Below are positions 47,540-56,218 of a stretch of 64,000 nt of DNA, piece by piece. Made by a program: the position numbers and the translations under genes. Numbering within the stretch: position 1 is the first letter of the stretch; each line of letters starts with the position of its first letter. Source of the DNA: an uncultured Lachnospiraceae bacterium (lineage in GTDB: Bacteria; Bacillota; Clostridia; Lachnospirales; Lachnospiraceae); the NCBI GenBank assembly GCA_947589095.1, contig CANQBX010000015.1, forward strand, positions 1-64,000. The letters run 5' to 3'. The notes below the pieces were generated by a model. That model had not been told where the DNA came from. It worked only from the letters and a program-made list of their open reading frames with translations, and ran no database searches.

Positions 47540-48403
47540 TCATATTTTATGAGACTGGATACTTCTTAAGCTGTTCTCCAGCTTCGGGAATACATGGTCA
47601 TAATTCAGCCTGGCCACGGCGGTAAAAAGGATGTCCACGGTCATCAGCTGCGCGATCCGGCTGCTCATGGCGCCGCTTCGCGGAGTAGTCTCGGAAGAGG
47701 ATATATACAGCTGGATATCGGAATTCATGGCCAGCGGGTTCTTGCCGAAGGTGGTGAAGGCGATCGTCGGCGTGCCGCATTCCTTGGCCAGAGACAGGAT
47801 CTCCAGGATCTCGCTGGTTTTGCCGGAGGTAGAGAAGAGGACCGCTACATCGGTGGGGGCCATGTTGGAGGCGTAGGACAGCTGCACGTGCAGATCCTTG
47901 CTGAAGCAGACGTTCTTGTCGACGCGCAGAAGCTTGCTGAACAGGTCTTCGGCTACCAGGGCGGAGGCGCCCAGTCCGAAGAGACGGACGGTCTTGGCTT
48001 CCATGATCATTTTCGCGGCCTTCTCCATGGACTGCGGATCCAGAAGCTTGGCGGTATCCTGGACGTCGCGGATCGTATTGCTCTTTACGTTGAGGATCAC
48101 CTGGTCGATGCCGGTAGCCTCGCGGATATCCGAGAAGACTAAAACCTCCTCGTCCTCGGCATCGGTGGTCTTAAACAGCTCGCTGACCAGGCTCTTTTTC
48201 AGATCCTTCAGCCCGTCGAAGCCGATGGCCTTGCAGAAACGGACCCACGCGACCTTGCTGGCTCCGGATTCCTCGGCCAGCTCCGCGATCGGTTTGTTGA
48301 ACACGCTTTCCACATTATTCAGGAAATAGGTGGCTGCCTTTTTCTCGGCGTTGCTGAGACTGTCGTAGATACTGTTGACGCGAAGCTCGATGTTGGTGGT
48401 CAT
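47540..48403 (-). CDS. murR: RpiR-family regulator, MurR-like
   Basis: A 287-residue regulator: N-terminal HTH_6 domain (1-75, SNAEKKAATYFLNNVESVFNKPIAELAEESGASKVAWVRFCKAIGF) and a C-terminal SIS domain (about 125-260, RLFGLGASALVAEDLFSKLLR and VLFSTSGKTSEILE) that binds a phosphosugar. Flanked by murQ and nagZ, so MurNAc-6-phosphate is the expected ligand, as for E. coli MurR. It is transcribed toward murQ and away from nagZ. The symbol rests on context. Confidence 0.9.
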   Translation of the reverse strand: MTTNIELRVNSIYDSLSNAEKKAATYFLNNVESVFNKPIAELAEESGASKVAWVRFCKAIGFDGLKDLKKSLVSELFKTTDAEDEEVLVFSDIREATGIDQVILNVKSNTIRDVQDTAKLLDPQSMEKAAKMIMEAKTVRLFGLGASALVAEDLFSKLLRVDKNVCFSKDLHVQLSYASNMAPTDVAVLFSTSGKTSEILEILSLAKECGTPTIAFTTFGKNPLAMNSDIQLYISSSETTPRSGAMSSRIAQLMTVDILFTAVARLNYDHVFPKLENSLRSIQSHKI

Positions 48404-48434
48404 GGAAATTCTCCTTTGAAATTACGTTTGTTTA

Positions 48435-48463
48435 TTTATCCCATAGGAAAAGTACTTTGTCAA
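48435..48463 (-). promoter_or_regulatory. Promoter of murR
   Basis: Minus strand TTGACA, 17 bases, GATAAA, about 35 bases upstream of the start. Confidence 0.65.
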
Positions 48464-48569
48464 GAGTTAAAACGGAAAAAAGTTTCAAAATTTTATAATA
48501 TTTTCGCAGCGCGGGCCATCCGGGGAAGAAAGATAAATCGGCCGGATTCCCCCGCGGAAGGAGACGGGT

Positions 48570-50231
48570 ATGACATTAAAAGAGCAGATCGGACAGCGGC
48601 TGATGACCGGTTTCCACGGCACGGAACTGACCGACGAATATCGAAAAGTAGTGCGGGAGTATAAGATCGCCAATGTGATCCTGTTCCGGGAAAATATCGA
48701 GAGCTGCGCGCAGCTTAGGCGCATCTGCGGAGAGATCCAGCGGCTGGTGCGGGAGGAGACAGGCCACGGCGCGCTGATCGCAATCGATCAGGAGGGAGGC
48801 GTTGTCAGCCGCCTGCCCGCCGACGGCGTCAATGTGCCCGGCGCCATGGCCATCGCGGCCACAGGCGACCCGGCAAACGCGTACCGGGCAGGTCTTCTGA
48901 CCGGACGGCAGCTGCGGGCGCTGGGCGTGAACTTCGATTTCGCGCCGGTGGCCGATGTGAATACCAGCGCGGCCAATCCGGTGATCGGAGCCAGAAGCTA
49001 TGGGGACGATCCGGCCGAGGCCGGGCGCTATGCCTGTGAAATGGCCCGGGGACTGGCGGACGGCGGCGTGCTCAGTTCGGCCAAGCATTTCCCGGGACAC
49101 GGGGATACGGACGTGGACTCCCATCTGGCGCTTCCGAAGGTGGACAAATCGCGGGAGGAGCTGGAGAAGGCAGAGCTGGTGCCGTTTCGGATGGCAGTCG
49201 CGGCGGGAATACCGGCGATCATGACGACCCATATCCTGTTCCCGCAGATCGAGCCGGAATATCTGCCGGCCACCATGTCGCGCCGGATCCTGACCGGGCT
49301 TTTGCGGGAGGAAATGGGCTTTGACGGCCTGATCGTCAGCGACTGCATGGAAATGCTGGCGATTAAGAATCATTTCGGAACCGTGAACGGAACCATCGCC
49401 GCCATGGGCGCAGGCGTGGATGTGGTGCTGATCTCCCATGATACGCTGCTGGGAGGCGAGGCGGCCGAGGCCGCGGCACTGGCTGTGGCGGAAGGAGAAC
49501 TGGACGCGGCGGAGATGGAACGCAGCGCGGCGCGGATCATGGAATATAAGAAGAAATGGGTGGATGGACAGCAGGCGTCTGCCGCCGGTAAGAAGGCGCA
49601 GGGAGACCAGGCGCCGGTTACCGGAGAGAAACAGCAGGCTGGTCAGAAAATGTCAGGGTCCGGCGAAGAAGCAGCGCAGGTCAGAGAACCGGTGGAATTC
49701 GACTTCGCCGCCGCCCGCGCGGAAAGTCTGGCGATGCTTCAGAAGACCATTACGGAGGTACACCGTCCTGTGGGCGGAACCATTGATTACGGTAAGGCAC
49801 CGCTCTGCATCGGCTGCCGCTCCTACCGGTCCTCCCTGGTGGGTAATGCGGACGGCGACCGAAGCAATCTTTTCGGCGCGCTGATGGCGGAGCTGCTGGG
49901 CGGAGAAGCCGCGGACATGACAGTGGATCCGGATGACGAACGGATCGCCGAGCTTGCGAAGCAGGCGAAAGGGTATACGGCGGCGGTCGTTGGTCTCTGC
50001 GAGGGTCATCGTCATCCGGGGCAGCAGAAGCTGGTCCATACGCTGGCGGAGGCCGGCGTGCCTACGATCGCGGTGTCGCTTCGCGCGCCGTACGACCTGG
50101 CCGGACTGCCGGATGCGGTATGGTCCTTAGCGGCTTTTGAGTACAGCGAGGACAGCATCCGGGCCGCGGCAAAATGCATAAAAAAGGAAGCCGCCGCATC
50201 CGGACGGCTTCCGGTAAAGCTTACGCGGTAG
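48570..50231 (+). CDS. nagZ: Beta-N-acetylglucosaminidase NagZ (GH3)
   Basis: Releases GlcNAc from GlcNAc-MurNAc muropeptides. The 553-residue protein has a GH3 barrel with the NagZ-specific His/Asp dyad in KHFPGHGDTDVDSH near 170 and the nucleophile in GLIVSDCMEM near 254, and a second alpha/beta domain as in Bacillus NagZ. Between them, about 330-372, is a low-complexity Gln/Ala/Gly/Lys linker (QQASAAGKKAQGDQAPVTGE). No signal peptide is seen, so it acts on imported fragments, unlike the secreted Bacillus enzyme. The last codons double as the terminator of the convergent GNAT gene. Confidence 0.95.
   Translation: MTLKEQIGQRLMTGFHGTELTDEYRKVVREYKIANVILFRENIESCAQLRRICGEIQRLVREETGHGALIAIDQEGGVVSRLPADGVNVPGAMAIAATGDPANAYRAGLLTGRQLRALGVNFDFAPVADVNTSAANPVIGARSYGDDPAEAGRYACEMARGLADGGVLSSAKHFPGHGDTDVDSHLALPKVDKSREELEKAELVPFRMAVAAGIPAIMTTHILFPQIEPEYLPATMSRRILTGLLREEMGFDGLIVSDCMEMLAIKNHFGTVNGTIAAMGAGVDVVLISHDTLLGGEAAEAAALAVAEGELDAAEMERSAARIMEYKKKWVDGQQASAAGKKAQGDQAPVTGEKQQAGQKMSGSGEEAAQVREPVEFDFAAARAESLAMLQKTITEVHRPVGGTIDYGKAPLCIGCRSYRSSLVGNADGDRSNLFGALMAELLGGEAADMTVDPDDERIAELAKQAKGYTAAVVGLCEGHRHPGQQKLVHTLAEAGVPTIAVSLRAPYDLAGLPDAVWSLAAFEYSEDSIRAAAKCIKKEAAASGRLPVKLTR
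50179..50212 (-). terminator. Terminator of the GNAT gene inside nagZ
   Basis: On the minus strand GGAAGCCG...CGGCTTCC followed by TTTTTT. It lies wholly within the 3' coding end of nagZ, where it encodes KKEAAASGRLP. Confidence 0.85.
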
Positions 50232-50856
50232 GCGTCTCTTCGCGCTTCTCATCGGCGCTGTTCAGATCTGCCAGCGGGATCTGGGATACATGCTCCAGCA
50301 TAAGGACGCGCAGATCCTCCATGGAAAGGACCGCCTGCGGTTTCCTGCGGTGCCGTCCGATCGTCTTCTGCATCCAGATAATGCTGCGCCATCGGTTCTT
50401 CTTATAGCCGCATTTTCGGAAGCGGGCGGTCTTCCTGTAATGGAAGGTCCGGTGGAAGCGGATGCTCCGCGGGTTCGGGGAGGTAATGCAGGCATAGAGC
50501 GATACCACATTCTGCGCCTTGAGCCATTTCTCGAGAGCGGTATAAAGAACCGTTCCTACGCCGCAGCCCAGCCATTCCCTGTCCACATAGACGGAGGTTT
50601 CAACGGACCAGGCGTAGGCGGCCCGGTCTTTAAACGGCGCGGCATAGGCGTAGCCGATAATGCCGTGCTCCGTATCCGCCACCAGATAAGGGTGGTAGCG
50701 CAGGACATTTGCTATTCTCTCCCGGAATTCCTCCACGGTCGGTACTTCGCATTCAAAAGTAATGACCGTATCTTCCACATAAGGTTTATAGATCCGGAGC
50801 AGTGCCTCCGCGTCATCCGGCGTCGCCAGGCGGATCGTCAGGTCGAGTTTATTCAT
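50221..50856 (-). CDS. GNAT N-acetyltransferase, phosphinothricin-acetyltransferase-like
   Basis: A 211-residue acetyl-CoA-dependent acetyltransferase. TIRLATPDDAEALLRIYKPYVEDTVITFECEVPT is the usual start of the Pat/Bar subgroup, and SVYVDREWLGCGVGTVLYTALEKWL contains a variant (GCGVG) of the acetyl-CoA pyrophosphate loop. The C-terminal third (KCGYKKNRWRSIIWMQKTIG and beyond) includes an extra tail after about 175. Substrate unknown, probably an amino-acid-like amine. It overlaps nagZ tail-to-tail by 11 bases. Confidence 0.88.
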   Translation of the reverse strand: MNKLDLTIRLATPDDAEALLRIYKPYVEDTVITFECEVPTVEEFRERIANVLRYHPYLVADTEHGIIGYAYAAPFKDRAAYAWSVETSVYVDREWLGCGVGTVLYTALEKWLKAQNVVSLYACITSPNPRSIRFHRTFHYRKTARFRKCGYKKNRWRSIIWMQKTIGRHRRKPQAVLSMEDLRVLMLEHVSQIPLADLNSADEKREETPTA

Positions 50857-50890
50857 ACTGTGCCTCCTATGAGTCAGGAATATGCCGCTG

Positions 50891-52372
50891 TCAGTGATAG
50901 ATCTTCTTATGCTCGAAGATCGGTTCCGAGGTCAGATCCACTCCAAGCTTCTGGAAGGAGCGGATATCCACCCGCGAAAGGATGACCGAGGTATGGGCCT
51001 GACAGCCCGAAAGCTTTGACAGCTGATCCAGTGCCTTCTGGGCGTTTCGGTCGGTGGCGGCGCACATGGAGAGGGCGATCAGGACTTCATCCGTGTGAAG
51101 ACGCGGGTTCCTGCTTCCGAGATAGTTTGTCTTCAGCTTCTGGATCGGTTCGATGGCCGACGGGGCGATCAGATGGACCTCATCCGGAATATCCCCCAGG
51201 GTCTTCACCGCGTTGAGAAGCAGAGCGGCCGAAGCGCCCAGCAGGTCGCTGGTCCTTCCGGTTACGATCCGCCCGTCGGGAAGCTCCATGGCGGCCGCGG
51301 GACCGCCGGATACCTGAGCCTTCACCTTGGCGGCGCTTACCACCTTCCGGTAATCCGGCGTAATGCGCGCCTGCTTCATCAGCAGTTCGATCTTAAAGAC
51401 CTCGTCTTCGGATTTATCGCCGCGGGCCATATTCTCCAGTGCGTGGTAATAACGCCGGATGATCTCCTGCAGCGAAGCTTCCCGGCAGACGCCGTCGTCC
51501 ACGATGCAGCTGCCGGCCATATTTACTCCCATATCCGTAGGGGACTTATATGGGCTTTCGCCGTAGATGCCCTCGAAAATGGCGTTCAGGACCGGAAAAA
51601 TCTCCACGTCCCGGTTATAGTTCACGGTCGTCTTGCCGTAGGCTTCCAGATGGAAGGGATCGATCATGTTAACATCGTTCAGATCGGCAGTGGCCGCCTC
51701 GTAGGCCAGATTGACCGGGTGCTTAAGAGGCAGGTTCCAGATCGGAAATGTCTCGAATTTGGCATAACCGGCCTTGATGCTGCGCTGGTTCTCATGGTAC
51801 AGCTGGGATAGGCAGGTAGCCATCTTGCCGCTGCCGGGTCCGGGAGCCGTGACGATGACTAACGGCCGGCTGGTACGGATGTAGTCATTCTTGCCGAAGC
51901 CTTCGGGACTTACGATGTGCGATACGTTATTCGGATAGCCCTCGATGCGGTAATGGCGGTAGACGGTGATGCCCATGTGCTCCAGCTTGCTCTTAAATGT
52001 GTCCGCGGCCGGCTGACCCGTATACTGGGTAATGACGACGCTGCCTACATAGAGCCCCCTGTCCCTGAAGGCCTGGATCAGGCGCAGCACATCTACATCG
52101 TAGGTAATGCCCAGATCGTAGCGGATCTTGTTCTTTTCAATGTCGGCGGCGTTAATGGCGATGACGATCTCCGCCTGGTCCGCAAGCTGCAGGAGCATCT
52201 GAAGCTTGCTGTCAGGCTTAAAGCCCGGCAGAACGCGGGACGCGTGGTAGTCGTCGAACAGCTTGCCGCCGAATTCCAGATAGAGCTTATCCCCGAACTG
52301 GGCGATGCGCTCCCGGATGCGGCTGGACTGGGTCAGCTGGTATTTCTCGTTGTCGAAACCGATGTGTGCCAT
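50891..52372 (-). CDS. DUF1846 domain-containing protein
   Basis: A 493-residue cytoplasmic protein matching DUF1846 along its length: IGFDNEKYQLTQSSRIRERIAQFGDKLYLEFGGKLFDDYHASRVLPGF, then VIAINAADIEKNKIRYDLGITYD, and a P-loop-like TAPGPGSGKMATCLSQLYHE near 180. The function is unknown, though the glycine-rich loop suggests nucleotide binding. The ATG at 52372 follows CAGGAGGTTC, so the 33 extra track residues are not used. Found widely in gut Clostridia. Confidence 0.92.
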   Translation of the reverse strand: MAHIGFDNEKYQLTQSSRIRERIAQFGDKLYLEFGGKLFDDYHASRVLPGFKPDSKLQMLLQLADQAEIVIAINAADIEKNKIRYDLGITYDVDVLRLIQAFRDRGLYVGSVVITQYTGQPAADTFKSKLEHMGITVYRHYRIEGYPNNVSHIVSPEGFGKNDYIRTSRPLVIVTAPGPGSGKMATCLSQLYHENQRSIKAGYAKFETFPIWNLPLKHPVNLAYEAATADLNDVNMIDPFHLEAYGKTTVNYNRDVEIFPVLNAIFEGIYGESPYKSPTDMGVNMAGSCIVDDGVCREASLQEIIRRYYHALENMARGDKSEDEVFKIELLMKQARITPDYRKVVSAAKVKAQVSGGPAAAMELPDGRIVTGRTSDLLGASAALLLNAVKTLGDIPDEVHLIAPSAIEPIQKLKTNYLGSRNPRLHTDEVLIALSMCAATDRNAQKALDQLSKLSGCQAHTSVILSRVDIRSFQKLGVDLTSEPIFEHKKIYH

Positions 52373-52535
52373 GGAGAACCTCCTGAGTATCTGGATCCGC
52401 CGCTCCGGATCGGACGCTGCTTTCGCAAAGCCCGGAGAAGACGGTATTATCTCTGACTTTAAGTGTATCATAAGCTGCAGAAAATTGCATCCGATTTTGA
52501 TGAAAAATATCGAAATATGGAAATTAAGATAATGA

Positions 52536-52564
52536 ATGACAAGAGACCGGATATTATGTATAAT
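52536..52564 (+). promoter_or_regulatory. Promoter of the amidase lipoprotein gene
   Basis: ATGACA, 17 bases, and a perfect TATAAT, 55 bases upstream of the start. Confidence 0.7.
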
Positions 52565-52618
52565 AGACGGCAGGAATGCTTGTGATCATTTCTATGGATA
52601 TCGTGCAGGTTGAGAATT

Positions 52619-54049
52619 ATGGGAAGAACGGATATTTCGGAACGGAACGGAAGCGGCCGCGCGTATGCGGCCGGACGGGGAGCGGGCGGCCGGAGCGCTG
52701 CGGCGCGCGGGAAAGGACGCCGTCGCCGGTTCCCGTGCGTCGTCCGGCTGTGTCTGGCCGGCGTATGGATCATCGGGCTTCTGGCCGGATGCGCGGGAAC
52801 CGGGGGAAATGCGCCCGCCGGAAATGTTGCGGCTGTGCCGCCTGAGACGGAGGCGCCTTCGGAACCGGAGTCCTCCCCGAAGGACCCGGAGGGATCGGAG
52901 CCTGTGAAGGAGCCGGTTCATCATGGCGTGCTGATCGGCGGGAACAGGGAGCTTCTGACCGATGAGCAGATGGAAGCCATTTTTAATTATATGGACCGGT
53001 ATTACGAGACGCTGGCGTCCCTTGAGATGAAGGAGCTGTCGGATCTGTTCGCTTCTTCCGTTGCGGGACAGATTGCGTTTCATGAGAACGCGTGGGAGTA
53101 CATGATCGGGATGCGCAGGATGCAGGAGGCCGATCTGCGGCTGGATGAATATCTGTACCGGATGTGGATCCTGGGGGTAGAGGAACAGGAGGACGGCAGC
53201 GTCGATGTGGATATGGCCGAGCAGAGCCTGCAGCGGTTTGCCATGATGCCGGAGGTAACTTCGGTTTATCCCGGTTACTGGCATGATTTCCAGCTGGTGC
53301 GTGAGAACGGGAGATGGGTGCTGTCCGGGCATATGCAGTGGGAGGGCACCTTCTGGAATATGATGAAGGGGTATCAGGACGAGGACACGGAGCTGCTGTC
53401 CGATCCGGAGCGGATCTTCGGGGACAGAAAGAGGCTGCTTCTGAGCCAGGTGGAGGATGATCTGGAAAAGCGCAGGCAGCAGGCCGCGGAGGGCGGGGAA
53501 CCGTCCCAGACCACGGAGCCGGAGCCGGCCCCGCTGCATGAATACGACCGGGAGGCCGCCGTCGCTTACGCACGCGCCCATGTGGACGAACGCAGCGGCG
53601 AATGGCATGACTACAGCGGAGAAGGCGGAAACTGCCAGAATTTTGTTTCCCAGTGCCTGCTGGCAGGCGGTATTCCCATGGATACAGACGGTCCCGAGAG
53701 ATGGAAATGGTACGGAGAAGCGCTGTCGGATACGTCCGAAGAAGCCGGCTGCACTTTGTCCTGGATCAATGTGGATTATTTTTACGCTTATGCCCGCGAT
53801 AACCGCGGCAGCGGTCTTGCGGCGCAGACGGACGCGGCTTTTGACAGCGGGCAGCCAGGAGATCTGATCATGATGGGGACGCCGGAGGACTGGAACCACA
53901 TGGTCATCATTTCCGAGGTAGTAAAGGATGAAAACGGCAGGACCATCGATTACATGATCTGCTCCAATACGACGGATGTGCAGGATTTCCCGGCCAGCGC
54001 CTACCCGTCGCCGTGCCGCTCGCTGATACGGATACTGGGCTGGAACTGA
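52619..54049 (+). CDS. Lipoprotein with C-terminal amidase_6 domain
   Basis: A 476-residue exported protein. An unusually long Arg/Gly-rich N-region (about 40 residues) precedes a hydrophobic stretch and lipobox LLAGC (Cys near 58). A Pro/Glu-rich linker and a helical middle region (about 95-300) follow, then an amidase_6 (CHAP/NlpC-like) domain: YDREAAVAYARAHVDERSGEW and GEGGNCQNFVSQCLLAGGIP with the likely catalytic Cys, and NHMVIISEV with the His. It may cut peptidoglycan peptides. The start is uncertain: ATG 52619 is preferred, but a TTG three codons earlier and the ATG codons downstream could serve. Confidence 0.82.
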   Translation: MGRTDISERNGSGRAYAAGRGAGGRSAAARGKGRRRRFPCVVRLCLAGVWIIGLLAGCAGTGGNAPAGNVAAVPPETEAPSEPESSPKDPEGSEPVKEPVHHGVLIGGNRELLTDEQMEAIFNYMDRYYETLASLEMKELSDLFASSVAGQIAFHENAWEYMIGMRRMQEADLRLDEYLYRMWILGVEEQEDGSVDVDMAEQSLQRFAMMPEVTSVYPGYWHDFQLVRENGRWVLSGHMQWEGTFWNMMKGYQDEDTELLSDPERIFGDRKRLLLSQVEDDLEKRRQQAAEGGEPSQTTEPEPAPLHEYDREAAVAYARAHVDERSGEWHDYSGEGGNCQNFVSQCLLAGGIPMDTDGPERWKWYGEALSDTSEEAGCTLSWINVDYFYAYARDNRGSGLAAQTDAAFDSGQPGDLIMMGTPEDWNHMVIISEVVKDENGRTIDYMICSNTTDVQDFPASAYPSPCRSLIRILGWN

Positions 54050-54080
54050 GACCGCAGGCAGAAGAACAGGAGGAATATAT

Positions 54081-54884
54081 ATGCTGTCACCGGCAAAGAT
54101 CGCGGAAACGTATGCAGATATAGGGACCGGCAAGGCGAGGACGCCGCTCCCGAAACTTTTGGCTCTGGCCGTCCTGGCCGGCGCCTTTATCGCCTTCGCG
54201 GGCGCTTCCACCGTGGCCGCTTCAGCCACTGTGGCGGATCCGTCCACGGCGAAGGTCGTCACGGCGCTTTTATTCCCGGCGGGGCTTGTGATGGTAGTGC
54301 TGGCCGGAAGCGAGCTGTTCACCGGCGACTGCCTGATGGTCATATCCGCGGCCGCGGGGCGGATCACGCCTGCCGAGCTTCTGCGGACCTGGCTGATCGT
54401 CTATCTGGGGAACCTCCTGGGCAGCATAGCGGTGGCCGCCCTGGTGGTGTACGGCCACACGCCGGACCTGTTCGGCGGCATTATGGCCCAGAGCCTGGTA
54501 AATACAGCCGCGGCCAAGGTCTCCTTAAGCTTCACCGACGGCCTTCTGCGGGGGATCCTCTGCAATGTGCTGGTCTGCGCGGCCGTCTGGATCGCCGCCG
54601 GCGGCTCCACGGCTACGGAGAAGATCTTCGGCCTCTATCCGCCGGTCTTCCTCTTTGTGCTGGCCGGATACGAGCACTGCGTCGCCAATATGTTCTATGT
54701 GCCGGCCGGGATATTTACCGCGGCGGAGTACGGAATCGCGGCGGAAGGACTGGGCTGGGGAAGCTTCTTTGTGAAGAATCTTCTGCCGGTCACGCTGGGC
54801 AATATCATCGGCGGCGCAGGGATCGTCGGACTGGGATACTATTTTATCTACCTTCACGGGCGTATTGACAAGGCCGGAAAATGA
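54081..54884 (+). CDS. Formate/nitrite transporter family channel
   Basis: A 267-residue FNT-family protein with six membrane segments. The N-terminal KLLALAVLAGAFIAFAGASTVAAS, FPAGLVMVVLAGSELFTGDCLM, the central YLGNLLGS, and GYEHCVANMFYVPAGIF are the FocA/NirC/HSC signature positions, including the conserved His in EHCVANM. It probably passes formate, and could also carry nitrite or hydrosulfide; the nearby cysK/metY sulfur genes make sulfide worth considering. AACAGGAGGAATAT precedes the ATG. Confidence 0.92.
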   Translation: MLSPAKIAETYADIGTGKARTPLPKLLALAVLAGAFIAFAGASTVAASATVADPSTAKVVTALLFPAGLVMVVLAGSELFTGDCLMVISAAAGRITPAELLRTWLIVYLGNLLGSIAVAALVVYGHTPDLFGGIMAQSLVNTAAAKVSLSFTDGLLRGILCNVLVCAAVWIAAGGSTATEKIFGLYPPVFLFVLAGYEHCVANMFYVPAGIFTAAEYGIAAEGLGWGSFFVKNLLPVTLGNIIGGAGIVGLGYYFIYLHGRIDKAGK

Positions 54885-54928
54885 ACGTATGATAATAGAA
54901 AATCTTTTGAAATGAGAGGTACATAAGC

Positions 54929-56152
54929 ATGAGTAAGCAAGCGAAGAAGGGCAGGAGCAGCCTGAATATCACGCTGGCTATCTTCGTCGGCCTGATCCTT
55001 GGCATCCTGTTCGGCCTGTTCATGCCGGCGGCGATGGAGGGCGTGCTGCCGTTTATCGATCTGGTCAGTGCGCTCTATATGCACGCGCTGCAGATGATGA
55101 TCTATCCGCTGGTGTTCTGCTCGCTGATCGTGGGCATCAAGGGCATCGGCAGCGTATCGGCTACCGGCCGGGTGGGGCTGCAGTCGGTGCTTTACTACTG
55201 CGGAACGACCCTGTTCGCCAGTCTTCTGGGACTCTTTCTGCCGCGGGTGCTGGGCGTGGGAAAGGGCGTCAGCGTGGTCATGGCGGAGGCCGAGGTGGAG
55301 GCGACGAAGTTCACCAGCCTTCTGGATACGGTGAAGAACCTGATCCCGGCGAATCCCATCGCCAGCTTTGCCGAGGGCAATATGCTGCAGGTGCTGGCAT
55401 TCGCCATCATCGTGGGCATTACCTGCCTGACCCTGGGCCAGAAGGCGGAGCCCTTCGTGAAGGTCTGCGAGGCGGTCAATGAGATCTCGGTGAAGATCGT
55501 GTCGGCGGTCATGTACTGCACGCCGGTGGGCGTGTTCTGCTCCATCACGAGCGTCGTCCACGCCAACGGGACGGAGACGATCGTGGCGCTGGCGGGGACG
55601 TTAGTCATGCTGTATGTGACCATGTTCCTGTATGTGATCGTGGTCTACGGCGGTCTTGTGAAATTCGTCGGCAAGGTCGGATTCTTTGAATTCTTCTCGA
55701 AGGTTATGCCGGCGGCGCTGAACGCGTTCGGCACGTGCTCCAGCTCGGCGACGCTGCCGATCTCGAAGCGGTGCGCGGACGAGCTGGGGATCCCCAATGA
55801 GATCTCGTCGCTGTCGCTGCCTTTGGGCGCGACGATCAATATGGACGCGGTGTCGATCCTGATGTCGTTCATGATCGTGTTCTTCGCCAATTCCTGCGGC
55901 GTGCATGTGAGCCTTGGCATGATGATCATCGTAATGCTGAGCAATACGCTGCTGTCCATCGGAACGCCGGGAGTTCCGGGCGGAGCGATCGCCAGCTTCG
56001 CGGCGCTTGCGACGATCGCCGGGCTTCCGTCGGGGATCATGACCGTGTATATCAGCGTGAATACGCTGTGCGATATGGGGGCGACCTGCGCGAACGTGCT
56101 GGGCGACCTGGCCTGCTCGGCGGCGATGAAGGAGACCTGCCGGATCAAGTGA
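54929..56152 (+). CDS. Dicarboxylate/amino acid:cation symporter (DAACS)
   Basis: A 407-residue GltPh-like sodium- or proton-coupled carrier. Conserved blocks are visible: the serine-rich hairpin-1 TCSSSATLPIS near 270, and ATINMDAVSI corresponding to the NMDGT motif (here NMDAV), followed by PGVPGGAI in hairpin 2. About eight membrane helices. The altered NMDA instead of NMDG motif may affect cation coupling. Substrates of the family are glutamate, aspartate, dicarboxylates or serine/threonine. Ends with a two-way terminator. Confidence 0.93.
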   Translation: MSKQAKKGRSSLNITLAIFVGLILGILFGLFMPAAMEGVLPFIDLVSALYMHALQMMIYPLVFCSLIVGIKGIGSVSATGRVGLQSVLYYCGTTLFASLLGLFLPRVLGVGKGVSVVMAEAEVEATKFTSLLDTVKNLIPANPIASFAEGNMLQVLAFAIIVGITCLTLGQKAEPFVKVCEAVNEISVKIVSAVMYCTPVGVFCSITSVVHANGTETIVALAGTLVMLYVTMFLYVIVVYGGLVKFVGKVGFFEFFSKVMPAALNAFGTCSSSATLPISKRCADELGIPNEISSLSLPLGATINMDAVSILMSFMIVFFANSCGVHVSLGMMIIVMLSNTLLSIGTPGVPGGAIASFAALATIAGLPSGIMTVYISVNTLCDMGATCANVLGDLACSAAMKETCRIK

Positions 56153-56175
56153 GACGAAACGGGGGAGAATGATTG

Positions 56176-56217
56176 AAAATAAGCCGCGGCCTGCTCGGGG
56201 AGCAGAGCCGCGTTTTC
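56176..56217. terminator. Bidirectional terminator between the symporter and the Rrf2 regulator
   Basis: CGCGGC-CTGCTC-ggg-GAGCAG-a-GCCGCG, flanked by AAAAT on the left and TTTTC on the right. Confidence 0.85.
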
Positions 56218-56218
56218 A

